In this document: positions 46,975-59,892 of the stretch, piece after piece | Layout of the letters: every line of letters begins with the position of its first letter | Numbering within the stretch: the first letter of the stretch is position 1 | Assembly (NCBI GenBank): GCA_029641185.1 | Contig: JAPWGK010000001.1 | Coordinates: 3,236,501 to 3,300,500 of the forward strand | DNA: 64,000 nt | From: Pseudofabraea citricarpa | Lineage: Eukaryota > Ascomycota > Leotiomycetes > Helotiales > Dermateaceae | Direction of reading: 5' to 3' | Program-made: the position numbers and the translations under genes | The notes under the pieces: model-generated | Told to the model about the DNA's origin: nothing | The model's input: the letters and a program-made list of their open reading frames with translations, nothing else | Database searches by the model: none

Positions 46975-49654
46975 TCATGCTTGTTCTCTCATAACAATGT
47001 CACCGTCTGCAGCCATCTTTTTATGGCTGGTGTCAGGAATTTTCAAGATCTTATACTTGAGCCTGTCTTGTGACAACAAAACAAGCCTGCGCGGTTCTTG
47101 ATTCGATCTCCGGGTTTGGAACGCTCTGATTTCCATCGTTGCTGGCACGAAGTTTACCTCAAGTAGGATTGTCCATTTCCCAGCTTTGAGTAGTTCTTCA
47201 TTACTTATCATGGTAGGCTCAGGATACTCGATTGTTGGTAGAAATGACGGATTAGATCTTGACGATCGGTCATTATTGTCTGGTGGTCCTTTTGCCGGAT
47301 TAGGAGACGCGTATGGAACATTCAATAGACTCGTTGATCCTGTTGTTTTGGTTAGAGTTTCACAAGTATTTCGAAGATCTTAACCAACCTTCAAATTCCC
47401 ATAACAACAACATTATTTTATCATCCAAGATCTTTATATCTTTTATGCAGCCGTCGCCGAGCTGCAAGGACGATGCTTGTATCGCACATTGAGTACTGAC
47501 ACCCTTCTCGATATATAGTTCAACACGGACAACATGTACTAGCACCAGTTAGTCATGCATATACATAGATACAAAAGGTACATGTATACCTATATTTTCT
47601 CGCCCTTTTGGAACAAAAACGATGTAATTGAAAAAAGATGCTGACGACTTCAGAAAAAAGTTAGTAAACAGGATTTAGGTTGACATTCCAAACTTACTAT
47701 CGCCTGCATTTTCATATCTGCCAGCTTTCCAGTGTGAGCAGCACCGAGCTTCACAACTTGTCCAAACAGTACGTTCCTCTTCTCGGCGTCGGCGATCTGG
47801 CTAAAAACAGAACTCGCCTGCTGCGATAGGTGAGTACAAAGGATCTCGATTCGAGGTATAGCCTTGATATATGGACGACCTTCTTCTTGTTTTCTAAGTT
47901 CCTTGTCAAGAAGCCCAAACATGGGCATATTTCCTTCTGCTTTAACCCACTCTTTTTTCTCCTCGTCAGAAGTATCATCTAGAAATACACCTAATGGGCT
48001 TCTAGTCATCACAGTCTCCAGGTACAGGAGAACCTTACTATGGTCAATAGATGCTTCTTTGTCTGCGAGATCATCATTTGCAGAGGAAGATGCTTCTGAT
48101 GCTAGCCTGTCAATCTCATAACGCAGCCAAGCCGAGAAGGTGCCAAATAACTCTAGCTCATCTACCACCTGAATGAGGATTTTAGATGCAACCAGATTAA
48201 GACACGCAACCGTATCCATTATCAGGCTAATTTGATTGCTGGTAAAGCCAATAGAATTGTTAGTGCCTTGAAATTTTGCAATCCCTGACAGTCTGCTCAG
48301 TATAACGGAACAGCGCTCTAGGGCTGGGAGCATGTTTTCGTGTACGAGTTTTCTCAGACCTTCTAACCCAGTTACAACGGCCTTATCCCATCGTTTGTGG
48401 CCCTAAATGCGTTAATAAAGAACACAAGTAGGATGAAGAAAGTGCCTTACTCTCTCGGCCAGCTCATCTACGAGCCATTCTCGAACGGCTGGGAAGGTAT
48501 GACCAGTGGCAACAGAATGATATAATGCTTGCACAATATCACGGTTGTCACTTTCCGACAAAGTCTCATTGATGTTCCTCAAGAACTTGCCAGGCAATTC
48601 TTGTGTTGCCTTGAAGTCACTGACCATTAGCGTTTGGACCTGATGAATGTATCTCAGTAAATTCTGTAGAGCAGTAGATCGAGAAGCAAGCAAAGACAGA
48701 TAATCGCTGGAAGCAGATATGAAGCGGAGGTCCATAGGAACAAAATAAAGGTTTCCGTCGTCATCTTGAGATTGCATGACTAGATTGTGCGTAGAGTAAG
48801 GTTGAAGGGCGGCATGAAGAGTAAGATTGGGCGAAGAGATACCATCGATGGATATTGGGCAATCAAATGAGCCCACTACAAACGAGTCGTAGATGGTGAG
48901 ATGGACTTTTCCTTCTTTCGTACCTATCACCATCACATCGACTGCATTATTATCACGAGGATCAATAGGACGGAATAGTGCATCCAGAGATGCTCTAGAC
49001 GAAAATACATCCTCACTATAAAATTAGTAAAACAACTTTGGGTGGCCGATTTCTGTTGACTTACGATGTTCCACCAGCCGCAAGTACACTGAGCTTGGGT
49101 AGACTCGTTTCGATGTCAATGTGGGCAAGATCTTGCGGGAGATCTAACACCTTTTTGTCCTCAAACAACAAAGGGTCTTCTGATAAGAGGTCTATCCACG
49201 GCCTGTCCTTATTTGCCTGGCCAGAACTGGATTTTATCCCGGTGTTGTTTGACGCCCAGCCCATGCACGTGATCCCAGCAGAGTCTTGATCACAGGCCGT
49301 AAACTGATGTACTGTCTTGCTACTCTCGGCGCTGACTAGTCGTACAGTTCCATCATTCCAAGAGATAGCAAGCAATTGGCCTTTTCGCAGTAATCAGTCA
49401 GCAGCAAGAAGGGAATTGTGCAATCGAGCCGACACACCGTTTGGTTTCCATCGAATATCTTCCACCTTCAGCTTCCCGGATTTCTGAGTGACCCCAAACA
49501 CGCGCTGGCCATTCAGCCGGTATACGAGAACTTGCTGGTCAGTACTGACAAGCGCCAATAAGTCCATCGACGGACAATAGGCTATGAGTCGTGGGTTTAC
49601 GGCATGATGTAGAGCCTTCTCACTCAATACATCGAGGCTTATGGGCTCCTCCAT
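46975..49654 (-). CDS. APC4: Anaphase-promoting complex subunit 4
   Basis: Seven exons (49654-49438, 49380-49065, 49015-48451, 48402-47698, 47647-47590, 47538-47389, 47339-46975), all in phase, give 791 residues. The first 100 residues form the N-terminal WD40-like part typical of Apc4, with PRLIAYCPSMDLLALVS, QVLVYRLNGQRVFG and LLAISWNDGTVRLV. The middle holds the long helical Apc4 region. Apc4 is a scaffold subunit of the APC/C ubiquitin ligase, which marks securin and cyclins for destruction at anaphase. It acts in the nucleus. Introns are 48-57 bp. The last intron uses the unusual donor GTTGGT, supported by a good branch site (CTAAC) and correct phase. It lies 484 bp from the delta-COP gene on the same strand. 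Confidence 0.87.
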
Positions 49655-50138
49655 GCTGAACCAGCCGTGGTCTACCTTTGGACTGATATGGCTGTAAGAG
49701 ACAGATGCACATGTTTTGGTAAAAACTACATGCGCTTCTGTCGGCGGGCAGGTACGCGTGAAATCGAGAGCGCGATCTCGCTATAATTTAGGCGAATCCT
49801 GTCACAAACCAAAGACTACCTTACCTACCTTGGTAACAACATCTGATTTACTTTCAATCACCTTCATTTAAAATAGATTTGTGATACGCAGAGATGCCAC
49901 ACGAAAATTGGTATATGCGCGTCGATTTGGACGTATGAAAAAGGTGCGGAATCTTAACTAATCTCTGGAATTCATTGTGCCAACGTCAGGTTACTCCAAT
50001 TATCCACATAATTTAACACGCCTGAGGCGTTTTCATGATTCTTCATCTATCTATGGCTTGCTCAAGTATCAACCATTGTATGCCTTCATCCACGCCGCGC
50101 TCTTTAGACTCCACAAACTTTTGCCCACCTGCCCTTGA
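49655..50138. other. Intergenic, APC4 promoter side
   Basis: 484 bp between the 3' end of delta-COP and the start of APC4. No conserved element was recognised. Confidence 0.5.
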
Positions 50139-51900
50139 CTATTCGATCACGTAGGAGTCTGTGACAGATTTGATTTCCTTTGAGAAGGTCACTTCCTCGT
50201 TCATTTCCAGTAGCGTAACCGAGTTGACCTAGTTATTCTGTTAGTCTGTATTTCAATAGTGATATTATATATTCTCTTACATCAACGTCAATAAACGGTT
50301 TGGTCTTAGCAAATCTGACTTGCATGGGGAAAAATTCATTCTCATCCTCAGCTTGGGCCTCAAATTCAAAAGCGCCACTGGCGTTGTCTTCGTCCACAGC
50401 TCCAACAGTCCATTCCAGACTGTCACCGGAGACCTCGTAAGTGGCATCAAAGCTTGAAACCGCAGGTTCACTGGTCGCATAGGGAATTGTGACTGTGACA
50501 TCCTTGAGCGAATCACCTCCGGTAAGCTCATATTCAACAGTAATTGTGTAAGTGTCATCAGATCCTTTGTTCACCCAAACAGTAAATGTGATTGGTACGG
50601 CGCTTGAATCATCGGCTTTTGGTGTGGCTCTCCATCGTAGAACGCCAACAGAGTTATTGACAGGGAATCCCTTCGCTGCATTGCTCATCTGAATCGCCTT
50701 TGAAGTGTTGAAGAGCCCCTTATCAACATTAGGATGTGTTCGGAACTGTACACCATGGCTAGGAGTAGCAACAAGATCCATCTTGACTTTTGTCAAGGTT
50801 GGATCCGAGATTTTGAGTTGTAAGTCACCCTTAACTTCCAGCGAGTTCAGTGTGCCTTCTCTAGAGAGCTTCGCACTTATTGTTTCTGCGATGGTGACGT
50901 GAATGGCATCGCGGTCAAGGGACGAAGAGATTCGTGGGGCTTGTGTTTGTGTCTGCTCTGCAATTTGCGAAGGATGATTTGGGACGAGCGGCGTTGATGA
51001 TGATTCTTCAACTTCGGCTCCCATATCCCCACGCACCCGCTCAAACATGTCCGTCGTCTTTGACTTTTTACCTAATTGCATACCCTTGCCCTTGGGTGCG
51101 CTGGCCCTAGAATATTGTTAGCTTGCCATGATGACTTCCGGAAACCAAATGCCATACTTGAAAGACTTGTTCTTCTCTGCCTCGTATGAGTCGTACGTGT
51201 CTGTAACAGTAGGACGAGTTGGCGGTGTATAGGTGGGATATACTGGTGTACGTGGGACGTTTCTGCCACTCCTGGAAACTTCCTTGCGCTGCATTTCCAA
51301 CTGTTTAGCCTTGCGTTTCCGCTCTTCGGTAGCTTCAAGTTCCTTGTTCTAAGATATTGTTAGCGAATCTTCTTGTAAAAGATTGTACAAGCTTTACTCT
51401 AGATATAATCTCTTGAATTCTCTCTTCATGACTTTCCATCTCTAAGAAAGTCTTAATTTGACTGATTGTGAGATTCTCTCGGTATCCCAAGGTAACAAGT
51501 TCGTCAAATGCACTAAGGAGCTCGTAGGCATTCTTCAGAATTTCTCTTTCGTCCAAGGTCTTACAAGTGCTGGTTACTACCTGAGCAAAAAGGTGTAGGG
51601 AATCGATGTCTTGTAGAATGTTGGATTGGCGGTTGGTGATAAGAACCATGTACAATTCGTCCAAAGGCTGATATACAAATCGTACGTTGTCCTGTTCGAC
51701 GGTCGTATGCTGGGTGCCAGTATCTGCGAGCTTAGGGAAGGATGCTAGGAGGGCCTCAATTCTGGACCGCTGCATTTCACGAAACTGTCTGGAGAGGACA
51801 GCTTTTCCGCCCCGCGTGCAGATTGAAGCTGCGAGGACAACCTGGTTGAGATTGTCAGCATCCTATATATTTGCCAATTGCCAATACTATTGCGCACCAT
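50139..51900 (-). CDS. RET2: Coatomer subunit delta (delta-COP)
   Basis: Five exons: ATG alone (51900-51898), 51841-51398, 51348-51158, 51106-50281 and 50228-50139, giving 517 residues, normal for delta-COP. The first exon is only the start codon: a 56-bp intron with donor GTGCGC follows it directly. Exon 2 then supplies the conserved VVLAASICTRGGKAVLSRQF. The N-terminal longin-like domain covers about residues 1-140. A linker with LEMQRKEVSRSG follows, and the C-terminal mu-homology domain covers about residues 250-517. Delta-COP is part of the COPI coat, which returns cargo from Golgi to endoplasmic reticulum. Starting instead at any later Met would lose the longin domain, so the split start is strongly favoured. 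Confidence 0.93.
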
Positions 51901-52501
51901 GTTTGCGATATGAAAAGTAGTCTGTTCGGGGAGGGTGGTGGTTTTGAATGTGGTCGAGCGAGTTGAGGTCACCTATTCATTCAAGCTTGGGCTGCCCTTT
52001 GGGGGGCGGTCACGTGAAACTTCTGGGGTCTTGCGCGCCAATTTGCGCGACCGACCCTGGTGAACGCGCTAAAATCTTGGGGAGATCGTCAACCTCTTTC
52101 GTGATCCATACATGCAGTAGACTCATCTCACAACGCGATAAATCTCTCGCTCCTGTCCTTTCCCACATACAGAAATTTCAGGGCTATCGTGAATATCCAC
52201 GTTGATCAATAGTACATCCGACCCAATTCGACCATAACTCGTTCATTAGCAATCCGATACATTCCCAGGTTCCGAAGCTACCAGAGTCTTTGTCTTCCCT
52301 TTCACCACGCAGCCAGCAGGTTCATCAACAATCGCACCCCCATTGACCAGAGACACTCTCCCTCCCCTAGAAAGGTATCTCCGTCGGGATATCTAGAAAT
52401 AAGATCTAAGTACAACCAGATTACACCGCGCATCAAGCTTGCAATCTTCTTCAACTTGTAATCGGTTGCCTGATAGCGAGCTCCTTGGGCTCATCAGCAC
52501 C
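51901..52501. promoter_or_regulatory. Divergent promoter region, delta-COP/acidic protein
   Basis: 601 bp between two divergently transcribed genes, so it should serve both promoters. A CACGTG-like core (TCACGTGA) is present near 52011-52018, a typical site for basic helix-loop-helix factors. Its use here is inference. No gene is seen. Confidence 0.4.
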
Positions 52502-55310
52502 ATGACGGACGACGATATGGAAATATCCTCAGAGCATGGCCATAACGCTGGCGATGAAGATATCGACATTGACATCGATCTGACTACTGGTCAACTCGAC
52601 GAGGATTATATGCTGGAGGATGCGCAGTCAAATAATGCTATGGAGGATAGTATTCAAGCTTCGCCTACCATGAACGATGACTTGATGCTGGACGACGAAA
52701 ACGTTTCTTACACAATGGACGATGATATCTTGCAAGCCCCTGAAGATCATACTATGGAACACGAGACGCCTACAATGTCATTCACTGAGATAGAGCGCGA
52801 TGATACTGTCGTGTTGGATGATCCATCCGAGGCACTCCATGTTGTCGATGAAGATTCTATGCAGGAAGCAGACGCCCTTTGGGATACAGCTATAGTTACA
52901 GGCACAGCAATTAGCCAAGATGCAGTACTAGAACCAGTCGAAACTGGCTACGCTGTTGTGGAAGGTGTAATCCCTACCTCTGAACATGTTGCAGATGTCT
53001 TGGATGGATCATCAGGTCAGCAAAATCAGCCTCAGGACCTAGAAGTCAGCAATGAGGATGTTGGAGAACAGAGCCCCCGAGATGCATTGAATGAGCAGGA
53101 ATCTGTTGGTGGCCGTCATAAATCAATATCTCGGTCAAAAAGTCCTCCAACACTCAACAACCAACCTAACAGTAACCCAGAAGTTCAAATTAGTGTCGGC
53201 AATACCGAAAATATACCCGTTGGCGAGGCAAAAGAAAGCCCTGAGCAGTGGGAAGAGGAATCGACGAAGCCTACTGAGCAACTATCAAACCATGGTGCAA
53301 CTTCCACTGACGCGCAATCCAATGAACAGCAATCACCATCGCATGCCGAGACGGCTGAGCTCACCCCAGCTCAAAAGGTAATCGTCGTGTATAACTCCAT
53401 TGAATACAAACTTTTCTCGGCCCCTGAGGACGACGACCCTGACTCTTTCTTTCTCTCTGACATATCTATTTCGGGGAAACCCGTTGGAGATTTATTTTCT
53501 GCCATTCGTGAGATTATTTATGAAGAGTTATCAATTGGTGATGAACTTATCATGACAATCGAGGAGCTCGGAATTGACATTGAAGAGGTAAGATGCTTCT
53601 TAACACCATGGTTTGACTACTGCTGACAACTTACAGACTTCGTCAAGTATTTCTGCTGTTACCTTTCAACAACTGTTGGATGCTCGTGAGAAAATGCTAC
53701 AAAACCAGGGATCCGAGTCATCTGAGCCACTGTTCGTCATTCTTGGCAAGAGAAGGAGCCTAGAGACTAAGATTGCCATGATGACTTCATGGGGAGAAGA
53801 AGGTAAAGACCTATCTGAAATTAGATGGGATGAAGAAAGCGAGGACAACGGCGACGCGAGTGAATTTGCAGATGGCGAGTACGATAACACATCGCATCTC
53901 AGCAATGTCGAGTCCGGTGACGAGGCCCAAGGAGAAGAAATCAACTTGTCCGAGGAAGTCGCTGAGAATCATGACCCTGAATCACCAGAGCAGCTTAATG
54001 GCAGCGGCCCCAACACCCCCAACAGCCACCATCTAGAGACCGAGAGAAAATCTATAGCTGAGGCTATCGTTTCGAACGGGTCTGCGATTCAAGAAGCTGC
54101 CACTGTTCCTCCGTTGCCAGAAGCTGAAAGTGCTAATCTGGAGGATGATGATGGAGATCTGATCGATTATGAGGACGAGGAAGTTGAGAATGTTGAACAG
54201 CTGAGTACAGTTCAGGCAGGTGAACTTAATGGTACTGCACCAGATTTTCTTTTACCCTGTATCAAGCCGGTCTATTGCCTATGCCTTAATTGCAACGAGA
54301 CACTCATGCAAGGTTATGAAATCATCAACGAAGAGCTTCGTCGACGTTTAAATTTACGCACTGCGAAGGAGGATTTGCTGTGGGATAATCAGGCAAAAAA
54401 TAATGCTAACACTTGTCAAGTGATTGACACAGATCCCAACCCCCCCAACAGCGATGACAATCACGAGGCTAAAGAGGATGAGTATCAAGAAAGCCGTGAT
54501 CACGAACATAGTAGCGGAGAACAAGTTGCAGAGGGTACAGCTGTAACGGCTGATGATGATGGATCGAACCTATCTGGAACGGGCCATGACGAACATGATC
54601 TCGATGAAGCAGATCGGTATGAAGCAGAACACGAGGAAGATATCTACGAATATCATGATGATGAGGTCGGTAACGATGATCACATTGGTGCAACCGTAGA
54701 CAAAGAACTGGACGCCTCTGAATCCTTAGCGGATGTCCAAGGTACAACTGTCTTGCCTTCCTCGAATCCTGGAGACCATACCGAAAATGGAGAGAATCAT
54801 GCAATAACTGCCACTGAGCTCCTTGCGGAAACAGATCAAGATGGCGGGAACCAAGACTATCTCGATCTTGAGGCAGACATTGGAAATCCCGATGCTTCAG
54901 TTCCGAAAGAAGCCAGATCAGAAGCCAGTAGCAACGGCGTTACTGAGACTGCCGACTCTGAAAGTGTTACAATTGCAAGTGCAAACACTTTGGATGTTGA
55001 CGAGATCAATTATGATGAATTGGACGAAAGTACAGCCGAGAAAACCGAGACTGCGATCCTGCCCATTCCCTCGAATGATGACGGACCTGTAGAGACACTG
55101 GAGACGATTTCTCGTGATGAAATTGACTACGATGACGACGAGGAAGAGCATTCGCTCATCCCCAATATCACCCCTGTCAAGCAAACAGCTGTCCCCAGTG
55201 GCAGTACCTCAACAAAAAGACCAAGAGCTGAAGCTGGACTGGAAGATGCTATGGATGCAAGCACCAAAGGTCAGAGCACCCCTAATACTTTCAAGCGACG
55301 CATGCTCTAA
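52502..55310 (+). CDS. Long acidic protein of unknown function
   Basis: Two exons (52502-53587, 53637-55310) joined in phase 0 across a 49-bp intron give 919 residues. The sequence is dominated by Asp, Glu, Ser and Asn. One ordered-looking segment spans the splice site, from VVYNSIEYKLFSAPEDDDPD through SISGKPVGDLFSAIREII to SEPLFVILGKRRSLETKIAMM. The N-terminus has DIDIDIDL and LDEDYMLEDA. Three related short motifs occur: LIDYEDEE, EINYDELDE and EIDYDDDEEE. The C-terminus has a basic patch with KRPR and ends TFKRRML, a possible nuclear signal. I recognise no family. An in-frame ATG 63 bp upstream exists, but the chosen start MTDDDMEIS fits the acidic N-terminus better. Confidence 0.8.
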
Positions 55311-57584
55311 CTATTTTCTCTAGAAGCTAAACGTGTTCGGTCCTGAGTCATTCCCGACACTTCGATCACCACATACAAGCACTTCTGTTGGCTTCCACTC
55401 TGTTGCATCTTCCTTGATTCGAAGCTTGCCTGACGGCCTGGGTCGTCGAAATAATCCCTTTCTTTTCCTTTGAATTCTCAAGATTTGCTTTACGGACCTG
55501 GCCACTACGACAACGACGGACGACGTTATATTTTACAACTAGATCTAAACTAGATCTTGATCTTGACACCAGCAGGCAAACGAGAAAATCTCGGATACTA
55601 ACATGTAGGTAAGTTCAACAGGTATTTTGACTGCAGCAAAGTCGAAGCAGTTTTAACCCCATCCCATCACGAGTATCAAGCATTCCCGTTCCCCCTCCCC
55701 TCCTAACACGGTGCTCAATAACTTAGCATACTTGGCGTTTTTGTGTTACATTATGGGGATTGGAAAAGTAATCATTTGGGCTGGACGGTTTCCAAGGTGG
55801 TGGGCATGTCACATCGGTTTGCAGTTTTATACCCGGACAGCAAGTTGCTTCACGTTATACCACTAACCTCACGGAGAATACTGTCTCTTGGGACGCTTAA
55901 TTGTAACTTAGGTGGCGTGGTGGTGTGGCGGTGCGGTCCAGCGTGGAGGACAGTAGGTTAGTGTGGTGTAGATGGATTAAAATGATAATTCAAAGGCCAT
56001 GCAGAACAATCTCCTCGAGCGTGATGTCTGTGGACAAAGTTGAAGCAGGGAGATTTGACAGCTAATAAGGTTCATGAATTGTGAGATGGTGGGATATTCC
56101 CTCGGCAACCCTGGAGAGGGGAGATTTGATAGGTAGGGTTTGTACATGTCTGGATTCTTTAGGGCTCGTGTATTTATTGGCTGAGTGTTCTGTAAAAGCG
56201 ATAAAAGATGCAAATCTAGGTTTTCCGTTGGCGATGTGAAACGCTATCACATATTTCGGATCATAGTGTGCACAGGGTTTGTGGATCTCTAACAACACAG
56301 AACACAGTTGTTGGCCAAAGTGTACAATGGGGCTGAGTCGTTGTCCGCAGCGCTGCAACAGTGCAACAGTGCAACAGTGCAACGTCTGAAGAGCTGCACG
56401 CACACGAGGACGGATGACGGATCTCGGAAGCCGAATATCACCCTCGAGTCTTGGAATCCTCGAAGGACTCCGTGGAGGAGTTTTCAATCGCGTCATGAGT
56501 CCGAAGTGTTGGTGATGGGTTGCAAAGGGAGACGTCCAAGAGCGCAGGGAGCGACCCTCAGGAAAGGGAAAGGGAGAGGGAAAGAAGAAGAAAAGAAGAA
56601 ATACGGTAAAATAAATATTCAGGGTCAGCCAGCCCAGCCCAGCCCATCCCTCCCGTGCCGCCCGCTGCTGCAGTGCTGTACTGTACTTGCCTTATGGTAC
56701 CTGTACTTGTCTGTAATCGTTAATGGTGCCATTACCTCGGGGTGCTGTCCTTGCAGCACTAAATACTGCACTGCACTAAATAGTGCAATTTTATGACCCT
56801 TTTTATTTTATGCAGGACCCCATCCTTCCCCCCCATGATGGGCTCTCAGGGGAAACGAAAACGGCAGCACAGGCGGCCTACGCGCCAATCAGAGGCTGAG
56901 TTATGGTTCGACGTGTCCCCTGCTCCAGCACGATTCGAGATTTCGTGACGACGACTTGTCTTGCATAAAACCGGCCAGCGCGCTGCTTGATTGGCGCGAT
57001 TGCTAAAAAAGCGCCCGTCGCCTATCCATAATTAGAGAAGAGGAGAGGGTTGAGAGGACAACTTTTGGAAATACAGTCCTGTACCTACTCCCGTACCTTG
57101 GCTTCTGACCTCCAGACCACCGCAACAAAGGCGTCACTCGGTCACTCACTCATTGTCACTCACGAGCGTTTGCGGCGTAAACTCGACCTCCCTCGTCCGC
57201 TGCGTATCAGCATATCAGCATATCAGAGTCCTCCCCGTGGCACATTATTCACGAACTACTGCTGCGACTGTCTGCAAGCATCACCCAACAAATCCCGCCT
57301 CGGCTGCTGCTGATCGATACATCCATCGTCCATACAGGGGCCTGAAACTCGTTCCCTCGACTCACGGCGCATCATAAACTCCAGCCCTCCACGAAACATC
57401 TAAACGACCGCGACGTGTTATAATCAATCTTCAATTAATCCCACTTTGTGCTCTTGTCAAATTCCCCAGCACTGGTTGCGTCAACTCCTCCACGAGCGCG
57501 AGCTCAGGGCTCCATCTCATATCCAAATCCACCACAAAGGAATACTGAAAATCGACACGAGGGGCACCCAAGATCTGCGCGACG
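55311..57584. other. Intergenic region of about 2.3 kb
   Basis: No convincing gene. It holds the 3' region of the acidic-protein gene and, from about 57.0 kb, a pyrimidine-rich leader likely transcribed as the 5' untranslated region of the NIPA gene. Short repeats include TGCAACAG units at 56354-56383, AGCCC units near 56630-56645 and CATATCAG units near 57207-57228. Paired plus- and minus-strand frames of 60-160 codons here have no domains. Confidence 0.5.
56354..56383. repeat. TGCAACAG tandem repeat
   Basis: Three full 8-bp units and one partial unit, head to tail, in non-coding DNA. Confidence 0.8.
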
Positions 57585-59170
57585 ATGCTGGAAGACAAGT
57601 ATGTTCATGGGTTCAACGCCGTCGTGGTCGCAGGGCCACCATGGGAGGAAGGACATATCGCTGATTCGGATACAGATATATCGGCCTGGCGCTGGCCATC
57701 ACGTCCACGATGGCAATTGGTATGTGATTCTTGCCACTCTCTGTTCATCCGCAGTACTGACCATGTGGTGCAATTATAGGCACAAGTTTTGTCATCACAA
57801 AAAAGGTACGCCAATAGCAACATCAGGCTTAACACGAGACACAAATTGAAGATGTTTGGACCGCAAACTAACTGCTCCTTCAGGGCCTCATCGACGCAGA
57901 AGAACGGCATGGATTTGAAGGAGATGGATTCACATACCTAAAGAGCCCGATATGGTGGGGAGGAATCGTAACATGTATGCGCAAACACGTTTGGCCGATC
58001 GAGGACTGGACTGACTAAAATTAGTGATTATTGGAGAAATCGCAAATTTCGCAGCATACGCCTTTGCGCCAGCCATTCTAGTAACGCCTCTAGGAGCCCT
58101 GAGTGTTCTGATTGGAGCAGTACTAGGCTCATACTTTTTGAATGAGAAACTGGGCAGTTTGGGTAAACTTGGATGTGCAATTTGTCTGATAGGTTCAGTC
58201 ATAATTGTTTTACACGCGCCACCGGACAAGGAAATTACAACTGTGGATGAAATTCTACACTATGCAATTCAGCCAGGTATGCATTTCGTATAACATGGAT
58301 TAATCTTATTCTAATCGTAATCCTAGGATTTCTCCTTTACTGTTTTTCAGTATGCACATTTGCAGGTGTAATGATTTATAGAATTGCGCCAAAGTACGGA
58401 AAGAAGAACCCGTTGATTTATCTATCAATCTGCTCGACTGTTGGATCTGTCTCCGTTATGTCAGTCAAGGCATTCGGTATTGCATTGAAAATTACATTGG
58501 CTGGCAACAATCAATTCTCCCACCCTTCGACGTATGTCTTTATCATCTTGACCGCAGTGTCGATCATGACACAGATGAATTACTTTAATAAGGCACTGAG
58601 CCAGTTCCCTACACAGTTGTAAGTGCTTCAATATCAATACTTGATTACACGCTAACGTCTAGCAGGGTCAATCCATTGTACTATGTCACCTTCACCACCG
58701 CAACACTTACTGCATCCTTCATTTTGTACGGTGGATTCAACACAACTGACGTCGTCAACACACTTTCTCTACTCTGTGGGTTCTTGGTAATATTTGCTGG
58801 AGTGTATTTACTCAACATTTCTCGGAGTGATCCAGATGGATGCAAATCAATGAATGGAAATTTGGCAGACGGCATTGCAACAGATATGGTTTCAAGCATA
58901 CAAACCAGAAGAAGTATGCAGTCAAGAAGGAGCATGGACCCACACAGGATGAGCACAGGAAGCTATGGAAGAGGCGGTGATCGACAAGGTCTAATACACG
59001 CCTATGACGAAGAGGAAGCTACTGGCTTTGGCCTGACAGATCTTGCCGATGATAGCGACGATGATCTACAGCACTTGCATACAAATGGGAGAACTTCGAA
59101 TCCACCAAATATTGGTTCCAAACGGAGCTTCAGCGAACCAATAGACCAACCAGCAAAGAGTCCAAGGTGA
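57585..59170 (+). CDS. NIPA-type magnesium transporter
   Basis: Seven exons (57585-57598, 57676-57719, 57780-57805, 57884-57974, 58025-58276, 58327-58618, 58666-59170) with consistent phases. The first exon is only 14 nt. The protein has the NIPA/DUF803 fold of eight to nine membrane helices: [26 protein letters not shown], the [27 protein letters not shown] block, and HAP followed by acidic residues. All are conserved in Mg2+ transporters of this family, which sit in the plasma membrane and endosomes. The C-terminal 110 residues are a cytosolic Ser/Arg/Asp-rich tail with repeated RRSM units, perhaps phosphorylated (inference). Start chosen at MLEDKYIG, which directly precedes the first helix. 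Confidence 0.9.
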
Positions 59171-59892
59171 CCATAGGAGCACCTATAGGTTACGTCGGGC
59201 TGCATGTCTTTTTTCTTTTCTCTTCTTCTTCTGGGATGGGTTGTATATGGTAGAAAGTCTGGAAAGTTCCCCAGGCTGGAATAGAAAGAAAGATGTTGGT
59301 AGCAGCATGGCCTGCACCGGATCTCGTACGACATGAATGGCCCTGGATCGGCGTTTTTAGGGGTTGTTTTTTCTCTGTACTATATGGGAGCAGAGTTATT
59401 TCTGTATGATACGATATCAATACGCATAAGGAAGGCTATGGCATGGGTGGCACAAAGGGTCTCGTTTTCTTTCTTTCCTTTCTCGGCCATGCATCACGGA
59501 AATTCATTCCTAGTGGTTGGACATAGGCATAGACCACGCGAAATGACACATATTTCAAAAGCAAGACAAATATACCAGACCTTTGATCGTCTTGCGAAGC
59601 GCTGTAATTACTAGCTCGCTCTTCAGGCTCGGCAATATCTACCTACCTAACTTTCCAGATCTAAATCAACACCTCTAGTGTTGCTATACCGCTTTTTGAC
59701 ATTATTACGAGCACGCAACGTTGCCCAGAGCACTTCGGTGGCAATATAAAGAGGAACTTGTGGTTTGATTTGAGAAAGCCGTGAATTTTATTTGGCTATG
59801 ATTTACAAGCCCGCAGCATATGCCGAAGAAAGCTCGCATGCAAATGATCCCACACGCCCATCCGTCACATCCCATCAAAAGAAACAAATAGC
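59171..59892. other. Intergenic, converging 3' ends
   Basis: 722 bp between the converging NIPA and uS3 genes. It should contain both 3' untranslated regions. Small open frames on both strands show no features. Confidence 0.5.
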
